A stretch of DNA of 64,000 nt from Yponomeuta sedellus. Taxonomy: Eukaryota > Arthropoda > Insecta > Lepidoptera > Yponomeutidae. Positions 20,701 to 30,600 of this stretch are shown here, piece after piece (position 1 is the first letter of the stretch; each line of letters opens with the position of its first letter). The stretch is from positions 13,206,796-13,270,795 of the forward strand of contig OW203722.1 of assembly GCA_934045075.1 (NCBI GenBank), given 5' to 3'. The notes beneath the pieces were generated by a model, which worked only from the letters and a program-made list of their open reading frames with translations, had not been told where the DNA came from and did not search any database. A program made the translations under genes and the position numbers.

Positions 20701-23319
20701 CAGCGGCGATGTGTGTGCGTTCTTTGGAGCTGCTGATGGATCGATTGGTCTTGTCACTTATGACGGGTGAGGTTTCACATCTTCACTGTTCAATCTATAC
20801 AAACCCTATTAGGTGCACACGTCAAACACTAAGGTAGGTAATGTTACTACAAACTCATGAATGTATGTATCATTCTATCGATGCGCTACCATCGCTCACT
20901 ACAAGAGAGCGATGGTATCGCACTATACCTACAGTATTAAAAAAACAGTGCCTATGCAGTGTGATGATGACTACTTGACGCCTCCATTGTGTGTGCGAAG
21001 AGGAAACGTAAGGAGTATTAAGGTACACGTGGATAGTTCGAATAAAGTAAAAAACTGAAAACAGCATGAATACACAAGTCGTTTGCGGTACAGCAACCAT
21101 TTTTATGTCTTTACTGAACGCAAGTATTTCAGGACTGATTTGTCGGGCACATGTCTAGTGCAAGGAAAAGGTCTGGGTTCTGTGATGTGCGTTGGGTGGT
21201 TCATCAACCACGCCGGAACTCATCTCATAGTCGGTCGTCACGATGGCTCTATTCAGCTTTATCTCCTGGACGTGGAGAATCTGATGGATCCACCACGTCT
21301 CAAGTACACATACGTAAGTTGATAATTTGACTAACAGGTAAGTAGATAGATATCTACCTCTATGTAGTATAGAGTGTTCGCTATCTAACTGAATTTAAAA
21401 TTTCTTCTAGTTTTGTGGAGAACCAGTAACGTCAGTCGGCGGTGGGTGCGTGGGAACAGAAGAGATTGAAGTGTTGGCGGCGACGTATTCTGGCAGAATA
21501 TTCGCTTTGAGATCCCATAGACTTATCTCGACGACGACTGGTTTGGCCAATATCCCTCAAGATGCGTTAGCTGTCCGGCGAAGCAAGCTTGAGTAAGAGC
21601 AATATATCAGAGAGTTCAGTAGAACTTGCTTCAGAAATTAATAATATTCTAATGTAATAAATATTCATAGATCAGAAATATCAAGACTGGAGAAACAAGC
21701 AACCAACGAACGTGAAAAATATCAGCGTAATACGCGAGGCTTGCAAGCAGGACTCTCTACACCGCCTTTGTTAGATGTCCTGTGCGAGGTACACTCTTGA
21801 TGCTTTTTATCACTAAAATAAAACACAGTTTAAACGACAATCTTTCAGCTATCTGGAGCCGTCGTCGGTGGTTGGCAAGAGGCAAGAGTCACTTCGGCTG
21901 TCCCACTAGACATGCTGTTTCTTTACTGTGAAAGGAAATTAGAACTTCAGACAGATAGTGCTGCTGTACTCAGCATTTGCCCTTCTCAGGTATGCCATTT
22001 GACGACTTGACATGTTGCGAAGTTCTATCCTTAACGTCTTAAAATGTAATCCGTTTTCAGGGCAAAGATTCAGACTTATTAGCCACAGTACGATGTCAAG
22101 CGGGCACGCGTCGACTTTGGGTTCGTCTTCGCAACCAATCTACGCCACAACAAATAACGTCAACGAAGCTGCTTCTGTACGCTTTGCCTGCTGGAGCTCC
22201 GAGGGTAGCTCGACTGATCACATTGAAGCTGCCCGTGCTACCTTACTACTCAAAACATGAAGATCCTAGCGTAGAGGAAGATAGAGCAAGGTTTTGTATG
22301 GAATGAGTTATAATTATTTGTCCCACTCTATGATACCACTGAGTATCATAGACTCAAGTGAATTTCATGCTCTCTTAGGCCATGGTGCGAATTACGTGCG
22401 ACGGGAACGTTCTCTGTAGCCGAAATATCGTCTTGGCTCATGAAAGCATTGCCAGGGGAACTGCCGCGACCTAGCGCCAGTGTGGCTTTCGCTCGATCCC
22501 ACAAGTATCTGGGTACCACCCTAATCTGCCGATACCAGTAAGATAAGTTTTTTTTCTTTAAATAAAAAAAAAATTAAAGGCTGATTAATTGAACATGTTT
22601 TAGGCGAGGTATTGGCACATTCAAATGTGACGATATATCGACTGTGGCAGTACTGAGGGATATTGTATCAAACTCATCAGTAGAAAAGGGTATCAGAGTG
22701 GAACTAAACTGTGGTAAGTTGAGTGTATATCTCCATCCAGTTATAAAGACAAATTTGGGATTGACGATTAAAAGCCATAGTTTTATTTAAGATATTTCAG
22801 ATGACTACTCCATCAGAGCTTTTGAAAACATTGAAGATTATTACGTGCAAGAATATAAGAAACATCAAGACATTGCGTTGATAAAAGCTTTGAGGTAAGT
22901 TAGAAAAGTTCATTGAACTGCTTTATTGAATTGTACTGATGTTTTACTTTTCTTCTCTAGTGCCTTAGATTTGGACTCTAACACCTCTAATGAGCAGGAA
23001 CCTGTATTATGCGAAGACTATTTAAGAGTTTGCATGAGTTCTTCAGAAGAGTTCGAGGACAATTTTAATGAAGTTGTTGGTAAGGCCAGTACAAAATATT
23101 TCATGAAAACTGAATTATCGAGCTATCTATAATATCTTTATTTTACTTACAGAAACTGTAAGAAATTGGTACAAAGATTGGAATAAATTGAAGCACGGGG
23201 GGCCTGTGGAAGTCCACACAGAAAAAATGCGATTGGAGACGGCCCTTCGCGAGTGCGACATCGACACTATGAAACAAATACTATTAAATGACACCAGATT
23301 AACAAATACATCAATATAA
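14773..23319 (+). CDS. BBS7: Bardet-Biedl syndrome 7 protein homologue (BBSome subunit)
   Basis: Core subunit of the BBSome, the coat complex that carries membrane proteins in and out of cilia. Exons: 14773-14874, 16585-16823, 19523-19652, 20573-20766, 21133-21313, 21411-21592, 21671-21788, 21849-21989, 22061-22290, 22379-22537, 22604-22713, 22801-22894, 22961-23079, 23153-23319. All phases agree, giving 721 residues, near the usual length of about 715. The start MDYNLSRVDYTICGITYPDT matches the family N-terminus. Exons 1-6 encode the beta-propeller (FKTLPGK, GYTRKGKVFLAVETSLSETI, VGRHDGSIQLY, ATYSGRIFALR). Exon 7 has a short coiled coil (ISRLEKQATNEREKY). Exons 8-12 encode the appendage and platform-like regions, and exons 13-14 the helical end. 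The exon 9 donor (AG|GTTTTG) is weak. Introns 1-3 are long and full of repeats. Presence implies ciliated sensory neurons or sperm use (inference). Confidence 0.95.
14875..15544. other. BBS7 intron 1, first part; nothing recognised
   Basis: No coding similarity or clear repeat structure seen before the Penelope-like insertion. Confidence 0.3.
15545..15661. repeat. 42-bp perfect inverted repeat (hairpin)
   Basis: The arm at 15545-15586 is the exact reverse complement of 15620-15661 (42 of 42), with a 33-nt spacer. The right arm continues into the Penelope-like coding remnant, so the left arm is an inverted copy of its start. Transcripts from either strand would form a long stable stem. Confidence 0.9.
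15620..16290 (+). mobile_element. Penelope-like element, 5'-truncated, with GIY-YIG remnant
   Basis: Reads YKLDCECGSS, then after a frame change VGQTKRTIAERVKEHIADVK, then VLAREDRFFPRMIREAIEIR. These are the C-terminal GIY-YIG endonuclease and the following segment of Penelope-like retroelements. The 3' part has a stem-loop (16210-16227) followed by GAAACGTCGG, shared with the copy in the ferritin gene. No intact reading frame remains. Confidence 0.75.
16870..16940 (+). repeat. LINE 3'-end fragment (TCTTATCTTATC tail)
   Basis: GTACAATAAAGAATATTCTT followed by TATCTTATCTTT. The same tail ends the LINE fragment at 47862-48885. Other pieces lie at 17055-17170, 19885-19960, 20385-20415 and, inverted, 38050-38080. 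Confidence 0.55.
17055..17175 (+). repeat. LINE 3'-end fragment, diverged
   Basis: TCTGGAAGAAATTACTTTTA... GGCCGCCACTTG ... CAGTAAAGAATATTCTATCT, a diverged relative of the LINE tail at 48760-48885. Confidence 0.5.
17176..17300 (+). repeat. tRNA-derived SINE fragment
   Basis: GGAGGTCGTGGATTCGATTC (box B-like), then GGGGGCCGGCACTTTTGTAC and CCTCAGTCTGGGTATATTTTC. It shares its body with the longer copy at 49774-49920. Box A is missing. Confidence 0.5.
17410..17715 (+). repeat. Possible RTE-like LINE 3'-end sequence
   Basis: Contains text of the style seen at the ends of RTE-type elements in Lepidoptera: an AAATTTTATTAAAGTCGCTC-like block, ACACGTGAAGACTTAACAAA, and CGCCTTTATAATATTAGT near the end. 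No coding part is visible. The assignment is by recalled resemblance. Confidence 0.35.
17912..18636. mobile_element. 725-bp MITE flanked by TTAA
   Basis: Termini AGGCCTGCGCAGACGAG (left) and CTCGTCTGCGCAGGCCT (right) are exact complements over 17 bp. TTAA is present at 17908-17911 and 18637-18640. No coding sequence. A second inverted pair (GGGGCAACCGGTAA / TTACCGGTTGCCCC, about 18084-18170) flanks an A/T core in the middle and may be a nested element. TTAA is the piggyBac-type target, but the ends lack the CCC start of classic piggyBac. Confidence 0.75.
18663..18888. mobile_element. 226-bp Tc1/mariner-type MITE
   Basis: Begins CAGTCTGTTAGCTTTTAGAA and ends with the complement (TTCTAAAAGCTAACAGACTG), with TA at 18661-18662 and 18889-18890. 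CAGT termini and TA duplication fit the Tc1/mariner superfamily. Non-coding. Confidence 0.75.
19006..19031. repeat. 26-bp perfect AT palindrome
   Basis: Symmetric around TGCA with complementary arms CTATAATATTA and TAATATTATAG; no spacer. It lies in BBS7 intron 2. Confidence 0.8.
19885..20265 (-). repeat. Composite repeat: full tRNA-like SINE plus conserved leader, with LINE tail fragment
   Basis: On the minus strand, 20119-20046 folds as a near-complete tRNA cloverleaf: acceptor GCCCAT/ATGGGT, D-arm GCTC/GAGC, anticodon stem CTGGC/GCCAG, and box B GGTTCGAATCC. It is followed by the body GGCCTCTAAATAGG... and GGTTAGTGCATTAAAAATAA. A further 140 bp (20120-20265, TACGTACAGGCAGCGACCTC...ACATCGGAATGATATC) precedes the tRNA head and is also present in the copy at 46021-46165. 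A LINE tail fragment (GTCTGGAAGAAATTGATC) abuts at 19898-19935. Confidence 0.7.
20272..20420 (-). repeat. SINE copy, truncated, adjacent to the previous one
   Basis: Starts (plus strand) TTTTTATTTAAAATGCACTA and runs through GGATTCGAACCCGCGACCTC to about 20377. There it is replaced by a LINE tail (TAATAAAGAATATTCTTACC). Same family and orientation as the copy 280 bp upstream. Confidence 0.65.
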
Positions 23320-23365
23320 TTGAAACCTGATTCCACATGAAATTGTAAATACATACATAATGATC

Positions 23366-23371
23366 AATAAA
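23366..23371 (+). terminator. Candidate poly(A) signal of BBS7
   Basis: AATAAA 47 bp after the BBS7 stop. BBS7 and the ferritin gene converge, with stops 121 bp apart, so their 3' UTRs probably meet or overlap here. Confidence 0.55.
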
Positions 23372-23440
23372 TATAAAAAAGACAAATACAAACTTTGAAC
23401 TAAAAAATCTACCGATGTCTACTTTGTTAGCAGATAGAAA

Positions 23441-26279
23441 TCACACAACATTTTTTTTTAAACTGTATGGATGATTTTTTGCGAGTTGTAAATCATAAAT
23501 ATAAAGGGAAAATTCACTAGCACCGTCCAGCCTGTTTAATTGGGTAACATGGTGAGCCAAGTCATTAATAGATTTTATTTGCTCTTGGAGAAATTTCGAC
23601 GTGAAATATTCTGCCAACTGATAATCTTTGGCCTTTTCGGCAGCATTTATAATGTTCTCTATTAACTGAAACATGAAAAACAATATAAGCCAACCAGTAA
23701 GGTTCTGAGAAAAAATTGTTTCGAAGTTAGAAATAAACCAATATTATACAGGGGGTTAAATTACTGACGCCAGACCCGAAAACTACGCATTCACTCGACA
23801 TCAAAACAAACTGTAATAGTTAGAATATTTTCGGGGCTTAATCGCGTAGTAATTTATTGCTATTTTACCTCGACGTTTCGACCACGTTACAGTCATCGTG
23901 GTCACGAGAAGACTGATCCCTCAATCAGCTATCACAAAGCACTAGGTATTAGGGTTGCGACACACTACACTGACAATGTGGGACGATAAGCCATGCGACT
24001 TTTTTCCACTCGAACACATCTTGATGACCGGATCCCACGTTTGCGACAGTTTGACACCACATTCCCGATTAAAATTTTATGTTTCTTAATTTCAACCGCT
24101 TCACGCACAATTCGGCTATAATAATGGCGATCGTTGGAAAGCACCGATGGTTTGTGCAATTCTATTCAGTGGTTTGATCCTGATTCAAGAAGATGTTCCG
24201 CTATCGCTGACTTTTCCACCTGGCGGTTTTTGACAGCTGCGATATGTTCCTTGACTCTTTCAGCAATGGTCCGCTTAGTTTGTCCGATATAAGAACTACC
24301 GCAACTGCAATCGACTTTGTAATAGGTATCTGTTCTGTATGTAATATAGACGAACACTATATCCCTTGAATTTACCATAATAAAAAAAACAAAAACCGAC
24401 TTCAAAACACTAGCACTACCAGAGAAATAATTAAAACTATTATGGCCTTTAAATTCGATGTAGGTATTGTAGAAGTATAGTTTGGAGCCAGTACCAAGTT
24501 ACATGACCACAATTTACTGGTTATGGTCTTCTTCTTCTTTGTCGTTTCCTCATGGCTGAGGGACATCACTATGGGGCAGCTTCCGACACCAGCTTTCTCC
24601 ATTTGATTCGATTATGCGCCAGATGTATGGCTGCTTGTAGGGTCCCTCCCGAAGCTTTAGTTATTATGTCTGTCCAAGGCGTTGGTGCTCGCCCTCTGCT
24701 TGGTTTCCCGTTCGCTCGACCGGTGATGATAACACATTCCAGGTTATCTGGCCCGCGACGGACGGTACGTCCGAAGAACTTCAGGATGGGTTGGGTGCAG
24801 ATTGTGGAGAGCCTCGTCTTTATCTGAAGTTCTTCTAGAATAGATACGTTTGTGCGGCGTTCGGTCCAAGTAATACGGAGCATTCTCCGCCAGCACCAAA
24901 TTTCAAATGCATCTATTCTTTTCAAAATACGGGCCTTTAATGTCCAGGTTTTCGAGGCATATTTAAAGGTCATAATTGTTTAAATTATTTTTGTTTTTAG
25001 TGCTGCAGTGTTTTTCATTTCATAATTTTCGTTTTACGTTTTTTGTGAATATCACTATGACTCCGCAAAATCGTGTTGCCCGAAAGCATATGCATGAGTC
25101 ACAAAAAAACAATGAAATTGCATTGCATCAAGTGTGCCTTTTTTAATAGTTTGCTCGATTCCTCCAGGATCTCATCATCAGATGAGATCCTGGAGGAATC
25201 CTGGAGGATGAGAACTTGATGACTTAAGAAGTCCACTCTTTCAAACAAAAAAATTACTCCAAGTCAGTTCAAGCTACTTCGAGTTATCGAGGACAATACA
25301 TAAAAAATAAAAGAAAAACATAAACTGAGAACCTGCTTTTTTTTAACTCAGTTAAATATTGATGACAAATCAATTATAATTTTTGGTTTATCAAAATACT
25401 ATATTGTTAGCATGTTACTGCATGGTGTTACACTTTTTTGAGATGCCAACATTTTGAATACCTTTCCTGTTGGTAATTCAAATTTTTTAAGTATAAGAAA
25501 GCTTAAGAATTTTTACATTCAGAGGTTCAGAAGAAATGTTCTTGTCAATGATTCAGCTTACATTTTAGAAGAAAAACAAAAAGTGAGACTTTAAAGCTTC
25601 ACATTCCAATTCCCAAGGCACAATCCCTTAAGTATTTTTTTTGTAATGATGCAGAGAATCTGTGAGTTTAGGGTTGAGCGTTAGTTTATTAACCCCTGTA
25701 AGGCCAATGCATCATCATCGCTGTACTTACCTCAGTCACCATTTTCTCCATCTGAAGAGCTAATTTGAAAGCTCCAAGCATAGTCAGTTTGTCATTTGAG
25801 GGTGGTTGGCCCAGACAAGGAGTTACTACTTTTCCCCCCCTGAGCAGCTGGTACTGGATGACATCTTTCATGTGTCTTATTTCCTCCTCATACATTTTCA
25901 TGAAGAAGCCTCCAGTGCCAGGGCGAGATACATAGGGGTGCAGAAAAAACACTGCCATGTTCAAATAGTCCTGAGCAGCTTGTTGCTCCGCCTGAATCTG
26001 CTCATTGATTGCCAGCTCCAACTCTGATTTATACTTGTATTGGAAATAAGGTTCTTCTTTTGTGGACATTTCTCGCCATGGCACATAACTTTGAGGCATA
26101 CATTTCAACACATACTTGAATGATGACAGAGTGTGACTTGCATCTTGTATTGTGTGTCTTGTCTTGGCAGTTTGACGGACCAGAAAGTGAGATTTCAGGT
26201 AAGCATGCCTAATTGCTTGTTGCATGACAAGTGATCTACTATGAATTTGTTTGCATGCAAAATTTAGGTATTTTACCAT
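23441..26279 (-). CDS. Mitochondrial ferritin heavy chain (Fer3HCH-like)
   Basis: Iron-storage ferritin subunit with ferroxidase activity. Exons 26279-25731 and 23665-23441 give 257 residues. The long basic N-terminus (about 85 residues, MVKYLNFACKQIHSRSLVMQ..., few acidic residues) suits a mitochondrial presequence; secreted insect ferritins instead have signal peptides. The four-helix core starts at about ELELAINEQIQAEQQAAQDYL. All ferroxidase ligands are visible by alignment to family positions: Glu27 (in QAEQ), Tyr34 (QDYL), Glu61/Glu62/His65 (YEEEIRHM), Glu107 (QMEK) and Gln141 (LQEQIK). It is therefore an active heavy-chain type. An upstream in-frame GTG exists, but the ATG at 26279 is the natural start. 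The single 2.1-kb intron is filled with retroelement remains. It lies downstream of MRPS6 on the same strand. Confidence 0.93.
23750..24410 (-). mobile_element. Penelope-like element, truncated, in the ferritin intron
   Basis: Minus strand 24405-24166 reads YYKVDCSCGSSYIGQTKRTI then AERVKEHIAAVKN, a GIY-YIG endonuclease start. 24159-23965 continues with LSNDRHYYSRIVREAVEIKK after a frame break. The 3' part holds the stem GACCACG/CGTGGTC (23903-23880) and then GAAACGTCG, like the copy in BBS7 intron 1. It is inactive. Confidence 0.75.
24569..24973 (-). pseudogene. Non-LTR retrotransposon ORF2 C-terminal fragment
   Basis: Reads KTWTLKARILKRIDAFEIWC, WRRMLRITWTERRTNVSILE, ILKFFGRTVRRGPDNLE and GKPSRGRAPTPWTDII, ending with a stop after LVSEAAP. 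This is the tail seen downstream of the polymerase domain in a common insect LINE group. The polymerase itself is missing. Clade not assigned. Confidence 0.7.
25157..25200. repeat. 20-bp perfect hairpin in the ferritin intron
   Basis: Arms 25157-25176 and 25181-25200 are exact complements with a 4-nt ATCA loop. A third partial copy of the arm (ATCCTGGAGGATGAGA) follows directly. Confidence 0.85.
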
Positions 26280-26796
26280 CACTCCCACTTTTGCTTGCTA
26301 AACTAAATTAAAAATAATTCCAAAAAAATATTACCTATTTTTCTGCCAAATATTGCATAAAAATTAGGTGGGTATTGGGAATTTCCTTTGGTTAGGTGTT
26401 TAGATTTGGGGTAATAATTGACATTGACAATTTATGTCATGTTATGTCACTTATTTTCTTATATCTAGAAAGCTGCTTTGGTTACAGCTAAACAGCTTGG
26501 TACAAAAATAATATTATTATGCAATACATAAAATGTAATGTACACTTAATTTATTGCATAACATAGTGCTGCAATGCAAGTATAGTAAATAATATACATA
26601 TGTATATGAAAGAATGAATTAATTTTTTGTTAACAATTAAAATAGACTAAGTACAGATCTATAGATCTATTCAGAAATGAACCGCAGTGCATGGTACCCT
26701 TTGATTTAAACTCCAGCTTATAAAATTGCTACTTACTATTTTATTTACAGATTAAAATTAATTTAATACAGCTTCCTCATACACTATAACAACAAG
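26280..26796. other. Ferritin-MRPS6 spacer
   Basis: Contains the 5' flank of the ferritin gene and the 3' UTR of MRPS6, which are on the same strand. No distinct promoter motif or repeat stands out. Confidence 0.4.
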
Positions 26797-27249
26797 TTAC
26801 TTTTGAAATGGATAGTAATCCAAACCAGAATTGTAGCTAAATTTATGGGTGAACTTGTTGACTTGAGTCTTACCAACTTCTATCATCTTTTGCACTTCCT
26901 CCCGATAGGCTGGAGGCAGTAGTTCTTCTTCAAGCGTACACGTCATGTTGGTGTCAGTCGGTACCTTGTACACACGTTGTCTGATGATGTCCACATCTCG
27001 GCTGTATTCTTCTCTCAGATCAGAAACTGTACGAGTTGCTGTATCCATCTTGATAATAAAATAATTTGCTTCACGATGTGTTATTCCATGAGCACTAGTC
27101 CTGTAGGGCATCGTTCGAAAGCCCATGTTCTCTATATTCCGAATTATTCCACCACGACTGAAGATGTGGTTAGAGACTCGCCTAAGAGTAGTTTTCAATT
27201 CGGCCTTTGGCATAGCCCGTAACATTAGTGCTAGCTCATATGCCGGCAT
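26797..27249 (-). CDS. MRPS6: Mitochondrial ribosomal protein bS6m
   Basis: Small-subunit mitoribosome protein of the S6 family, here a single exon of 150 residues. It starts MPAYELALMLRAMPKAELKT, matching the conserved P.YELALIL.AM opening. It continues FSRGGIIRNIENMGFRTMPY and the second strand of the ferredoxin-like fold (ANYFIIKMD). The C-terminal extension (EEELLPPAYREEVQKMIEVG...) is typical of animal mitochondrial forms. The start codon is 442 bp from the THOC2 ATG on the opposite strand, so the two genes share a divergent promoter region. Confidence 0.94.
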   Translation of the reverse strand: MPAYELALMLRAMPKAELKTTLRRVSNHIFSRGGIIRNIENMGFRTMPYRTSAHGITHREANYFIIKMDTATRTVSDLREEYSRDVDIIRQRVYKVPTDTNMTCTLEEELLPPAYREEVQKMIEVGKTQVNKFTHKFSYNSGLDYYPFQK

Positions 27250-27691
27250 TGTGAGACAATTCGCTCAAAACCACAATGAAACGAACAAACCGAATATGTC
27301 AATATGTCTATCGAACAAAAACAATTTCAGAGGTTATTTTCACAGATTAATTGAATATATTATGGTAACAGACTACACTAATTGAATGAAAACTGTGTTC
27401 GCACGGATGGTGTGTGTTCGTTCCTCAGAATAAGAACTAAAGCTTTAGTCCTTGTTCTGAGGTTCGTTCGTCGTGCACACGAAACATTATGTTCTGTGGT
27501 CGTGCAGCATTTTAGTGACCCAGTGGCCCGGCCTCAGACAGATGAACTTCTAACCTGAGTGCCCGGCTGTCGTTTCAGAAAAAAAGCAAAAGTAAGACTT
27601 TTCTTTAGTAGTCTGTGAATAGACATGGCGGCAGTGTTTGCTTGCTGCGATATATTTGTTAGACCATCTAAAATAAACTAGGACTATAGCC
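27250..27691. promoter_or_regulatory. Divergent MRPS6/THOC2 promoter region
   Basis: 442 bp between two start codons on opposite strands. It contains an imperfect inverted repeat at about 27410-27475 (TCCTCAGAATAAGAACTAAAG against CTTTAGTCCTTGTTCTGAGG), meeting at AAGCTT. No TATA element is obvious, as is common for housekeeping genes. The shared promoter is inferred from gene layout. Confidence 0.5.
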
Positions 27692-30600
27692 ATGGGGACG
27701 TACGCGAAGTTCGTTTCTGATTACTGTAAAGCATGGGATAGATCAGGCAAAACCCAATTGTGAGTACCACGTTGTTATGGTGTTTACGACGTTACATTTC
27801 AAGAAACCAAGATGCACCACATGTTGATATCTGTCGTTTTTCTAGATTTGTACGCTAATATAAACAAACTAACGCGGTTTCAAATCAGTAGAACTCACAT
27901 TTTTGTCATGAAACATTTGTTGTTGCTTACTTTGTTTCAGCATTAAAGTGGTGACACAGTTCATCAAAGATGAAGATAAAAGTCCACTATTCAGCAAGTC
28001 TGGGAAGCTATCAGGTTTATCTCGGTCTATCTACGACTTAGTACTGAGTGGTCTACGTGGCGCTCTAAAAAAAGATGCAGCCCTTTCAGTACTTAGAGAT
28101 ATTACAGTAAGAATTATTTATGTACATACTTCTTAAATAGATTTTGCATCAACTACAAATCAAGTCATTATTTTTTCAGCCTTTGCATGCTGATATACCT
28201 TCAATATTATTGGATGTTTTGTGTGTGCTCGATGCTGAGACATGCACCAATGTGCAGTCAGAAGAGCGCACAAACTTTTGTTACATTGTCAGGGAACTTG
28301 AGTCCTTCATATCGGAAAAACTCCTAAAAGAAAGATTGGAAATTGACACACTTCAAGATGTTGGCACATTGAAGAACAAGACTTTTTACACCAAGTTCAT
28401 AAAAATTAAGACAAAGTTATAGTAAGTATGAACTCTCAAATTATTCTGTCTACATAATTATACCAGCTGACCTACCAGTCATCCTGTCCAAATTTCAATG
28501 ATTTCCTGAATATTAAGAAAAAATATGAAATTTATATATCTCCCTCAAAGTTCCACAGGTGCAGTGATCCTCAAGTGGAGTTTATCAATGAAAGACATTA
28601 AATTTTTATTTATTTTCATAAGTGTAACAAATGTTATGGATTTATATCCATTTTATAATCTAGTCCAAAACTTGCGTTAACAATGGAAATGTATTGATTG
28701 TAATATTAAATATTCTTTCAGCTATAAACAGCGTAAATTCAACTTATTCAGAGAGGAAAGTGAAGGGTATGCTAAGCTAATAGTGGAACTAAATCAAGAT
28801 ATAAGCGAAGGCACAGAATGGAAAACTCTTCTGGAGATTATACAGTCGCTCATAGGTAATATCACATATTTATAAAATGATCTCTTATATTAAGGGCTCA
28901 TTATTTATTGCGTAATACAGTATCGACGGGGAGGGTGTCAGTTCAGCGAACAGTTATTTTCAGCCATGGTTTTTTAATTTGGCGGTTAAAATATAAAATG
29001 CACCCTAAAAACTGGTCGGCCATTGCCATAATTACAGTATCCATTATGTAACAATATAAACATATTGTCATCAGCAGCAGGGAATAATCTTTAACTGCAA
29101 TGATTTTCGTCATTGCAATTTAACAATGGATACTGTAATTTTGCCCATTGCTGAGCTATTTTTTGAACCATTCAAAAAGCTAAGTGTCAAAACCATTTTC
29201 AGAAGCAAAAGTTTCCTTGAACTCATCTTATATGTATATTCACAAGAAATTAAATTAAACATCTGTTTCAGGTTGTTTCAACTTAGATCCAAACAGGGTG
29301 TTAGACATAATCTTAGAATCATTTGAAGCCAGGCCTAATTTGGATACATTGTTCATATCACTCATAAAGAACTACATGGGTGACCCTCAAGTTATATCTG
29401 AAGTGATAGGCTTCAAACTAGGGAACATGGAGATACTTGACAACTATAGGGAGCCTCCTCCCCTCATGACTGTGATTGCATTGCTGCTACAGCATCAAGT
29501 TATAGCCTTAGATGATATCTACCCGTGGGTGAGTTCTATATGTGTGATAAAACTTTATTCTACAAATTTCAATTTGGCAATTGATGCTTAAGATTTCGAT
29601 GTTTTAAGATTTAGTAGATGGGCAGCAATTTGTTTACTTCACAGTATAAACCATAGAATTTGGTTTATTTTTGTAGTTTTTATTTCTTTTAGTTGCGTCC
29701 AGATGACCTTATCATGGCTAAGGAAGCAGAAAGAGAAGTGAAAGCAGCCCAGGATTATATTCGCAAATTGAGCATAGTGTCGACCAAGGGGCCTCAAGCC
29801 AATGCACCTGCTGAATTCATTGAAGAAAAAGCCGACCCACAGGTTTGATAACATTGAAAATATTCAGCATGTTAAATGTACTGCTTAAAATAATTAGGGG
29901 AATAAGATTTCAAAGTGGAGTAAAACTTTTTGCTTAGGTTTTTTTATGATTGGCCACTATGCTACTAAAGTGGCGTACTTTACGAAATCTAAAAACAAAA
30001 GGACATCAGTGTTTTTGTTTGTAGTTTTTAATAAGGTGGCCAGGAATCTTTGGACAATGCAAAGTGACACCATTTTTCAGTGTATTATAAAAAGGGTGCT
30101 CATTCTATTTGATATACATGAGTAAATAATTTTCTGGTAGCTGGGCATTTTCATGAACAAGCACCGAAAGTCACATTGTTCATGAAAACGTCCAATTATA
30201 ATAAAAAATTAAGAACTTGTTTTTCCACTTATCTTATTCCCCAAATTGTTTTGACCCGTTTATTATAAAAAGGGTGCTCATTCTATTAGATATTCATGAG
30301 TGAGTCTCTTTTTATTTGAGAACCACACAATTGTCATTACTTTATTATTATTAGTTACTACAGTATATCATTTCGGTGCACTAGTTAAATGTTTATCTGG
30401 AGATCTTGTTTTGAATCACTCGTATAAAATTGTATCATCGAATGCGACATAAGTCACACCCGTCTCCTTAGTCGCATGATCTCGTTTTTCCGTATTTTTG
30501 ATCCAAATATCCATTTAGGATTAGACATTCTTCAAAATTCATTTTCTACACAGAAGATCACAATATAGGTTTTTAAAAGAAGATCACAATATTAACAATC

